From: Ramicandelaber brevisporus
Lineage: Eukaryota > Kickxellomycota > Ramicandelaberales > Ramicandelaberaceae
NCBI GenBank assembly: GCA_025201865.1
Contig: MU603300.1
Coordinates: 1-11,562 of the forward strand
DNA length: 11,562 nt
Reading direction: 5' to 3'
Shown here: positions 6,767-11,562 of the stretch, piece after piece
Layout: every line of letters starts with the position of its first letter
Position numbering within the stretch: the stretch's first letter is position 1
Position numbers and translations under genes: made by a program
The notes under the pieces: generated by a model
Seen by the model: the letters and a program-made list of their open reading frames with translations, nothing else
What the model was told of the DNA's origin: nothing
Databases searched by the model: none

Positions 6767-7570
6767 TTACTCAATTACTTTTTTACTAGACGCAGATGCA
6801 AGAGGCAGTTTACGCAATCGCCTTCTTCCTCCAAAGCCTTTCTCCACCGCTAGATCAGGTGCTGGAGTAGTTTCAGCGATGATTGTATCAATTGCTAATG
6901 CTGGTGTTGATGTTGATATAGATGCTGATGTTGATGCTGACATAGATGCCGATGACGATGGCTTCTCTATAGACATGCTCGTGAATGCACTGCAGAGCTT
7001 GTCGAATGAGGCGTCATCCGTCATCTCCGTCTTTGGCTTACCATTTGTCATGTCATTCCGAGTGAACACAATGTTCTCCTTGTCACTAGTATCCGTATTA
7101 GAGATGTCCAACCCAGCTGCCATGTTGTCGGTTGCCGATGACATTGCAACAGCAGAAGCGGAAGCAGAAGCAGAAGCAGAAGCAGAAGCAGCGGCGTCCA
7201 TCAACTGTTGAATCTTAGCCGGATCCAGTGTGGATATAACTGGACGCAGAGGAATCCTCGGCTTCAGCACGTTCTCTTTGAAATGAGAGATGCTCTTAAC
7301 CGGAGCATCATCGGCAGTATCATCATCGCAAAAGACTGCCAGCGACGGTTTCCGCGATGTAAGCTTCTTGGACGGCACAGCTTGCTCACCTGGATCGCAA
7401 AAGACACTCAGCTTCGGTACCCGGACAGATGAAGAAGAGGCTTCCTTCGAAACCTCGCTTGGCAGCGGCTCAACTGCAGAGACAGAGGCAGGGATAGAGA
7501 CAGCATCTGCAGGCTCGGTCTCAGCCAAGGCAGGTCTCTCGATCCTCCTTAGGCGTCTTTGACGCATCAT
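6767..7570 (-). CDS. KEN-box/ABBA-motif protein, likely APC/C substrate or regulator
   Basis: 267 residues, almost all predicted disordered. Motifs in order: RPAL (12-15, minimal D-box), KLSVFCD (53-59), SLAVFCDDD (76-84), FKEN (97-100), RIPL (105-108, minimal D-box), DKEN (163-166), and RRRL (249-252) in a basic C-terminus. KEN and D-boxes are known degrons read by Cdc20/Cdh1. The LxVFCD pair fits a relaxed ABBA consensus (Fx[ILV][FHY]x[DE]) known from BubR1, Bub1, cyclin A and Acm1, with Leu at the first position. No TPR, kinase, GLEBS or separase-binding domain is visible, so it is not a full Mad3/BubR1. Securin-like or Acm1-like roles are possible but unproven. Two (Ser-Ala)-type low-complexity tracts (127-141, 205-222) separate the motifs. 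Start: tandem ATGs at 7570 and 7567. A GTAAGT overlaps the stop codon, so a further exon antisense to ATG15 cannot be excluded. Head to head with CSL4. Confidence 0.65.
   Translation of the reverse strand: MMRQRRLRRIERPALAETEPADAVSIPASVSAVEPLPSEVSKEASSSSVRVPKLSVFCDPGEQAVPSKKLTSRKPSLAVFCDDDTADDAPVKSISHFKENVLKPRIPLRPVISTLDPAKIQQLMDAAASASASASASASAVAMSSATDNMAAGLDISNTDTSDKENIVFTRNDMTNGKPKTEMTDDASFDKLCSAFTSMSIEKPSSSASMSASTSASISTSTPALAIDTIIAETTPAPDLAVEKGFGGRRRLRKLPLASASSKKVIE
7145..7196. repeat. GAAGCA hexanucleotide repeat in coding sequence
   Basis: Tandem GCAGAA/GAAGCA units encode the alternating Ala-Ser tract (residues about 127-140) of the KEN-box protein on the minus strand. Length polymorphism in whole codon pairs would preserve the frame. 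On the + strand it reads as an Ala-Glu run, which is a shadow. Confidence 0.85.
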
Positions 7571-7790
7571 CGCACACTAACTGGAGCAGGACAAAAGGAA
7601 AGAAAGAAAGAAAGAAAGACAGTAGACAAACAAACACACGAAACAAACAAGGGAAAGGAAGAACGAAAGAACAGACAATAGGCGAGAGAGAAAGTCAGAA
7701 TAAAAGCAGCCAAGTCAACTTGGTATTTGGAGGGTTTATTCCCCAAATTGAAAAGCACTTTAAAGAAAGAAACAATAAAGAAAAGGTAAA
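7571..7790. promoter_or_regulatory. Divergent promoter, KEN-box gene / CSL4
   Basis: A 220-base gap between two head-to-head start codons, strongly purine-rich on the + strand, with a (GAAA)n tract at about 7597-7618. No clear TATA box. Both genes must be driven from here. Confidence 0.6.
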
Positions 7791-8360
7791 ATGACGACGA
7801 CGACTCTGCCTGGAACGCTGCTTGGAAGCACTGTTGATCTCGCCGCCGGAGCTGGCACCTATGTCAACAACGGCCAGATCTACGCCTCAGTATACGGAAC
7901 GAAGGAGATTAGCGGACAAGCTGGTGCCAAATCCACAGTGTCAGTTGTGCATAACAGACGAGTCAGCATTGTGCCAAGCATTGGAGATGTTGTTTACGGA
8001 CGGATACTGCGTATAAGCCAGCAGCTTGCAGCGGTGGCTATTGTGTCAATCGACGGGAAGGGAGCGACATCCGATGAGTTTCAGGGCATTGTGAGATTGC
8101 AGAATGTAAGAGCCACAGAAATTGACAAGATTGTAATGCACAACATGTTCCGTCCGGGTGACATTATACGTGCCGAAGTGTTGTCTCTGGGCGACTCTAG
8201 GTCATACTATCTATCAACAGCTGATAATAGATTTGGAGTCATCTATGCAGTCAGTGCATCGGCAGGCTGCCCAATGGTGCCAATCTCATGGGAACAGATG
8301 CAATGCCCACTAACTGGCGATGTTGAAATGCGTAAATGTGCCAAGCCAAGCTCAGAGTAA
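7791..8360 (+). CDS. CSL4: Exosome complex subunit CSL4 (EXOSC1)
   Basis: 189 residues, the usual length for the eukaryotic protein. CSL4 is one of three S1/KH cap proteins that sit on the nine-subunit RNA exosome ring, guide RNA into the channel and contact cofactors. The N-terminal domain is about 5-45, with the family sequence GAGTYVNNGQIYASVYG. The S1 domain spans about 65-145, beginning GDVVYGRI and ending DNRFGVIYA. The C-terminal domain has MVPISWEQMQCPLTG, a near-invariant CSL4 signature. Cysteines at 160, 172 and 183 are remnants of the zinc ribbon found in archaeal CSL4; the full four-ligand set is not present. The start is the first ATG, with A at -3. No intron. Divergent from the KEN-box gene and convergent with PEX12, the two stop codons being only 39 bases apart. 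Confidence 0.93.
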   Translation: MTTTTLPGTLLGSTVDLAAGAGTYVNNGQIYASVYGTKEISGQAGAKSTVSVVHNRRVSIVPSIGDVVYGRILRISQQLAAVAIVSIDGKGATSDEFQGIVRLQNVRATEIDKIVMHNMFRPGDIIRAEVLSLGDSRSYYLSTADNRFGVIYAVSASAGCPMVPISWEQMQCPLTGDVEMRKCAKPSSE

Positions 8361-8399
8361 AAAAAAAGAAAAATAACATTAATAATACACTATTAATGA
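8361..8399. terminator. Shared AT-rich 3' gap between CSL4 and PEX12
   Basis: 39 bases, A-rich on the + strand, with AATAAT-like elements. The two convergent mRNAs must end here or overlap one another. Confidence 0.4.
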
Positions 8400-9566
8400 T
8401 TAAATGTTGTCATAGAGTTTACGGATGTCATTCACATTAAAGAGCTGAAGAGACACAGGGCAGCAGCCTTCTCTTTCGACATAGCGGAATATACATGGGT
8501 AGCAGAATGCATACCCAGATGGAAGCATCGCGGGATTGACCTTATCTCGCTCGCACAGTGGGCAGTGCTTAACGCTCTCTGGCAGAGGAACACCCTTTGG
8601 ATGAGCTGGGGTGCGCGCTGGCGGAAGAGGAATTGGTGCACCTTGTTCATTTCCGATACCACCGCCACCGCCACCACTGCCACTGCCGCCATCTGCCGAA
8701 GCATTGGCAAACCGAGAGGAATACCACCACTCAATAAACCGATACAGGAAGATGGAAAGCGGAAGAACAATCTTCAAGGCATCAAGTACCGATGTGATGC
8801 CACGAGCCAGCACATACTTTACCATTTGTAGAAGAGACATTCTAGACCACATACTGCGCACCAATTCGCGCTCAAGACGGTCGCGATCAACGAGCGAGCG
8901 ATAGTCATGCATTGTCATTCGATGGATCTCAGTTCCAATCAGGTGCAGGAATGGCGATGGGTACCGGGTTCGATCAAACATGTATAGTATCGAGTAGGCT
9001 AATGAACTGCCATGGTAAATCATGTGCAGATATGGGTAGATGCGCACAAAGATGGCCTTCAGTCTCTCCATCAGCCGGTTCCATCGATCAGCACTGACAT
9101 TTGATGACAGAGATGGCGATGAGGTTGGAGCTGCACTGCTTCCAAACAGGCGGGCCGCTGCACCGCCGCTAAGACGCTCGTAGAGACTGTCACCACATGT
9201 CTTCAAATATGGCAAAACGACAAGCCCAGTCACTGAGCGCCAAATGTCGCCTCGTGCTAATGCAACGGAGCCAGTGTCTGGATGTGGAGTGGATCGCACT
9301 CGCTTCAGGCCGTAAAAGTGCTCGGCAAAGGATGAGCCGTATTGACGCAGATAGTGGTATTCGACAAGCAGCATCACCACGGCGTGGAACTGCTCGTGTC
9401 GGTTGGCCAGCGGCACTAGAAGCCGTGGATATCTTTGAGCATACACAGACACTACATACTGCAGCGCTGGCGAGATGAGCTCGCTCATGCGAGCCTGCGC
9501 AATCAGCTCAAACAGCGACGGCCGTTGTGGGTTGCCGCTGCCCAAGATGTCTGACATGAACTCCAT
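8400..9566 (-). CDS. PEX12: Peroxin 12, RING E3 subunit of peroxisomal import
   Basis: 388 residues (human about 359). PEX12 forms with PEX2 and PEX10 the peroxisomal membrane ubiquitin-ligase/retrotranslocation channel that recycles the PEX5 receptor. Residues about 10-280 are the Pex2/Pex12 N-terminal membrane domain: SLFELIAQARM, LANRHEQFHAVVMLLVEYHYLR and later hydrophobic helices such as SIFLYRFIEWWYSSRF. A Gly-rich linker (SGSGGGGGG) follows. The C-terminal RING has C335 and C338 (CPLC), then SGYAFCYPC with C355 and C358, then a CCP motif at 368-370. As in known PEX12, the RING is degenerate and lacks part of the second zinc site. ATG 9566 is in an excellent context (GCCATGG); the frame extends upstream only from a TTG. 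No intron. Head to head with the ATP synthase subunit g gene. Confidence 0.95.
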   Translation of the reverse strand: MEFMSDILGSGNPQRPSLFELIAQARMSELISPALQYVVSVYAQRYPRLLVPLANRHEQFHAVVMLLVEYHYLRQYGSSFAEHFYGLKRVRSTPHPDTGSVALARGDIWRSVTGLVVLPYLKTCGDSLYERLSGGAAARLFGSSAAPTSSPSLSSNVSADRWNRLMERLKAIFVRIYPYLHMIYHGSSLAYSILYMFDRTRYPSPFLHLIGTEIHRMTMHDYRSLVDRDRLERELVRSMWSRMSLLQMVKYVLARGITSVLDALKIVLPLSIFLYRFIEWWYSSRFANASADGGSGSGGGGGGIGNEQGAPIPLPPARTPAHPKGVPLPESVKHCPLCERDKVNPAMLPSGYAFCYPCIFRYVEREGCCPVSLQLFNVNDIRKLYDNI

Positions 9567-10000
9567 GGCTGTTTTGGCTGCTGCTGATGTTGAAACGTGA
9601 AAAAAGAATAAGAACAAGAAGCAAGTGGCAGTTTTGCGCGTGTTTCAAGGTTCAACTTTGCCGAACTATATCGACATTGCTTTCCGTCCGTGTGAGTGTG
9701 AATGCGAGTGTATATTTGTACTCTCGATTGAGCTTCGGACTAGACGGCTGGTCACAATCTGGCATTCAGAGTTTATACCTCATTGTTCACTCCCAGCGCT
9801 GTGGCATTCAATTGCCATCATACTTGGTTGGCAGTGCTGGCTTGGCTTGTGTCGTTCGCTGAAGTTGAAGTTGAGGATAACAACTTCGAGCCTGATGGAA
9901 ATGCAGTTGAAAAAAAATTGCTCTCGTCTACTTTTGACTCAAAATCGAGCTGTAAAAAAAATAAAATTACAAACCTTTATCCGTCATCATCAGTCTAGCC
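9567..10000. promoter_or_regulatory. Divergent promoter region, PEX12 / ATP20
   Basis: 434 bases between two head-to-head start codons. No recognised gene. It holds an alternating GTGTGAGTGTGAATGCGAG tract near 9690-9710, a TATATTT at about 9711, and an A-rich stretch just before ATG 10001. Open frames inside it show no domain. Confidence 0.5.
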
Positions 10001-10700
10001 ATGCAGCGTGTAACGAAGGTTCTCGAGGGTCTCGTCAAGACCGGCTCCCGTCTCGTTGACGGCGCTGTTGGTACGTTGCTTTCGCCTCGGTTGATCGGTC
10101 GATCTCGACTCGTTTGTGCGGAAATCTCTTGAGCAGGTCAATCTGCTTTTTTGTTGTTGTTGCTTTCCCGCTTTCTCACTCACTCATTAGGATAACACAT
10201 TTACTGACATGCTGATATCGACTCGTTTGTGCGGAAATCTCTTGAGCAGGTCAATCTGCTTTTTTGTTGTTGTTGCTTTCCCGCTTTCTCACTCACTCAT
10301 TAGGATAACACATTTACTGACATGTTGATATCGTCTCATGTTTAATGACTACCTGAAATGTGTAATGGGTAATGAATGAACAACTCATACAGGAACTTCC
10401 AAGTTTGTTGTTTACAAGGCACGAGTTGCTGGTGAGCTGGCCAAGGAGGTTGCTGTCCGCCAACACCTTAGCCCACCAGCTGCTGCCGAAATCGAGGTTG
10501 CCAAGAAGCAGTTCTACGATGTCATCAACATCAAGAAGTTCCCAACCTACTCTCGCGAGCAGCTTGCTGCCGGCGGTCTCGTCGTTCTCGAATGCATCGG
10601 CTTCTTCACCGTCGCTGAGATGGTTGGCCGGTGGAACGTTGTCGGCTACAATGTGGAAGCTGAGCATGCTTCTTCTCACGCCGATGCTCATGCTCACTAA
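10001..10700 (+). CDS. ATP20: Mitochondrial ATP synthase subunit g (two exons)
   Basis: Joined exons 10001-10070 and 10393-10700 give 125 residues. Subunit g is a small inner-membrane component of the Fo sector needed for ATP synthase dimers and cristae shape. Exon 1 encodes MQRVTKVLEGLVKTGSRLVD; codon 24 (Gly) is split by a 322-base intron with a GTACGT donor and a CATACAG acceptor. Exon 2 has the conserved centre (AKKQFYDV, NIKKFPTYSREQ). It continues into the C-terminal membrane segment around 81-109, AAGGLVVLECIGFFTVAEM followed by VGRWNVVGY, with the Gly-rich face and GRxxxVGY ending seen in fungal subunit g. The C-terminus is unusually His/Ala-rich. The intron contains a tandem duplication. 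The start lies in a good context and is preceded by a pyrimidine-containing leader. Confidence 0.93.
10105..10330 (+). repeat. 113-bp tandem duplication inside the ATP20 intron
   Basis: Unit 1 is 10105-10217 and unit 2 is 10218-10330. They differ at one base only (C at 10212 against T at 10325). Each unit contains a TTACTGAC branch-site-like motif (10201 and 10314) and a GAGCAG that could act as a cryptic acceptor. Between the second branch motif and the true acceptor at 10391-10392 there is no AG, which supports use of the distal copy. Confidence 0.95.
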
Positions 10701-10855
10701 GAAGTGATATTTGACAAAGCAACTTTATGAATGCAATCTGGTCCTTTTATTTACCTTCATCTGCCTTCCCAATCCTAAATTTAGTTTTCTTTTTTAAAAG
10801 AGAGAACAACAAAAAGCATTGCATAAACTACATTGAACCAGTGAGCACAGACGAA

Positions 10856-11329
10856 ATGAACTGGACTGGCGGCTCTAAAGTCCAAGTTGCTGCCAAACTG
10901 GCCGACCAGGCGAAGATTACGTACCAGCCAAGCTCATCAAAGTCACTCTGTGAGCCAATGTCCTGGGACATGCTCACTCTCAACGGCTTCCAATGTAAGT
11001 TATATGCAGCTATCCTCGATAAATTAAGCTCGCTCGGCCGCTCGGCCGTTCAGGTGTTTGTGTTTAGCGAGCCATTTATCACAATGGTCGACTTACTGAC
11101 AAGAGAATTTGAGTAAACAGGTGTGAGCAGGCTGAACAGCCCGAAGACGCGTCTGAGTGTGCCAGGATCGAATGAACAGCTGGCCGAGCGGATTACACGG
11201 CTGGAGGCACAGGTCAAGGTGATGCAGGTGCAGCTCAACTTTGCGATGGCCAAGCTCGGGATGGGAGCACCGACCGCGGACTGTCAACTGCCGGATAATG
11301 GCGATGGCGATGATGATGACGAGAGCTAA
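10856..11329 (+). CDS. Small coiled-coil protein, unrecognised (two exons)
   Basis: Joined exons 10856-10994 and 11121-11329 give 115 residues. The intron (10995-11120, 126 bases) has a GTAAGT donor, a TTACTGAC branch motif 20-odd bases before the end and an AAACAG acceptor. Only this acceptor keeps the frame, splitting codon 47 (Cys); the nearby GAGCAG acceptor would not. The N-terminus begins MNWTGGSK. Residues about 65-93 form a coiled coil, with hydrophobic residues at 67, 71, 74, 78, 81, 85 and 92 in 4-3 spacing. The tail is very acidic (DNGDGDDDDES). No family recognised; a short coiled-coil dimer acting in a larger complex is a guess. The start at 10856 has G at -3; an in-frame ATG at 10727 lies within the upstream gap and is less likely. 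Exon 2 is duplicated at 1002-1210. Convergent with a dynein light chain gene. Confidence 0.72.
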
Positions 11330-11360
11330 CACACTGTTAAAGAGGTGGATTAACGAGATT

Positions 11361-11439
11361 GAATGAGTGAATGGCGGAGTGATTGAGTGATTGAGTGGGT
11401 GATTGAGTGGGTGATTGAGTGAATGACTGAGTGAATGGA
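11361..11439. repeat. Minisatellite, right arm
   Basis: Counterpart of 933-972 on the opposite strand, with GAGTGAATG, GAGTGATT and GAGTGGGTGATT units. It is roughly twice as long as the left array and has unit variants not seen there. Confidence 0.8.
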
Positions 11440-11457
11440 TATACGATTGAATATGCG

Positions 11458-11562
11458 CTAGGGAATGGCGATCGCAAACACGGAGACCAGAACAACCACG
11501 GCTCTTGTTTCGTGCCTGTATGTAATTGTCAGGTCGGCGGCGCTGTTCCAGAAGCACGCCCG
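11458..11562 (-). CDS. Tctex-type dynein light chain, second copy (partial)
   Basis: The last 34 codons and the TAG stop of a dynein light chain, running RACFWNS to VSVFAIAIP; the remainder lies beyond the window end. It matches the C-terminus of the copy at 500-913 except Val to Ile in the TVTYRHE strand. Three of 105 bases differ. The gene is convergent with the intact coiled-coil gene, reproducing in mirror image the arrangement at the left end. Whether the N-terminal part is intact cannot be seen. Confidence 0.85.
   Translation of the reverse strand, partial: RACFWNSAADLTITYRHETRAVVVLVSVFAIAIP

Larger units (their letters stand above)
11078..11562 (-). repeat. Right arm of inverted duplication
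   Basis: Reverse complement of 809-1260. It starts inside the intron of the coiled-coil gene at an ATCACA shared with the left arm and runs off the window end within dynein light chain coding sequence. This side keeps coiled-coil exon 1 upstream of the boundary, so it is the likely source of the duplicated segment. Confidence 0.9.

Noticed and set aside
6756-7211. Plus-strand open frame with Asp-Ala and Ala-Glu repeat runs
   Set aside because: It is the antisense of the Ser/Ala low-complexity tracts of the KEN-box gene; the minus frame is longer and carries the motifs.
10105-10330. Intron-encoded snoRNA duplicated in tandem
   Set aside because: I looked for C/D boxes and H/ACA elements. There is CTGA but no convincing C box (RTGATGA) and no clear hairpin-hinge-hairpin, so a simple sequence duplication is the safer reading.
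11093-11557. Minus-strand 154-codon open frame across the right arm
   Set aside because: It runs in the wrong frame through the dynein light chain, the minisatellite and the antisense of the coiled-coil exon; no domain of its own.
1-11562. CRISPR array, bacterial operon, prophage, insertion sequence or transposase
   Set aside because: The gene content, spliceosomal introns and tRNA without encoded CCA are eukaryotic. No spaced direct repeats of CRISPR type, no Shine-Dalgarno pattern, and no transposase or reverse transcriptase motif was found.

Overview
The window looks like nuclear chromosomal DNA of a fungus, probably an early-diverging lineage. The assignment rests on gene content: an ATG15-type vacuolar/autophagic lipase (a fungal family), PEX12, exosome CSL4, mitochondrial ATP synthase subunit g, a small secreted cysteine protein, a Tctex-type dynein light chain and a nuclear tRNA-Trp. 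Genes are intron-poor, and the two introns I can place confidently are short GT-AG introns that share a TTACTGAC-like branch site. The species cannot be named from the sequence.

Layout. 1-499: no recognised gene, A-rich leader. 500-913 (+): Tctex-type dynein light chain, facing (at 1002-1210, -) an orphan second exon of a small coiled-coil gene. 1261-3220 (-): an unrecognised 409-residue gene and, upstream of it, a decayed partial relative; both carry the same terminal exon-like segment. 3220-4277: gene-poor, with an old direct duplication and a TATA box leading into 4278-4715 (+), a secreted six-cysteine protein. 4889-4960 (-): tRNA-Trp(CCA). 5222-6682 (+): ATG15 lipase. 6767-7570 (-): a disordered protein with two KEN boxes and two ABBA-like motifs, head to head with 7791-8360 (+) CSL4. 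8400-9566 (-): PEX12, head to head with 10001-10700 (+), ATP synthase subunit g, whose intron holds a 113-bp tandem duplication. 10856-11329 (+): the intact two-exon coiled-coil gene, convergent with a dynein light chain gene cut off by the window end (11458-11562, -).

The most striking architecture is an inverted duplication. The coiled-coil exon 2 and dynein light chain cassette appears at both ends in mirror orientation, enclosing about 9.8 kb. The right copy retains coiled-coil exon 1; the left copy breaks inside the intron, so the right is probably parental. The housekeeping genes do not form one pathway. They are an ordinary eukaryotic mixture with divergent (KEN protein/CSL4; PEX12/ATP20) and convergent (ATG15/KEN protein; CSL4/PEX12) pairs. 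The most interesting protein is the KEN/ABBA one, which looks like a substrate or pseudosubstrate regulator of the anaphase-promoting complex.
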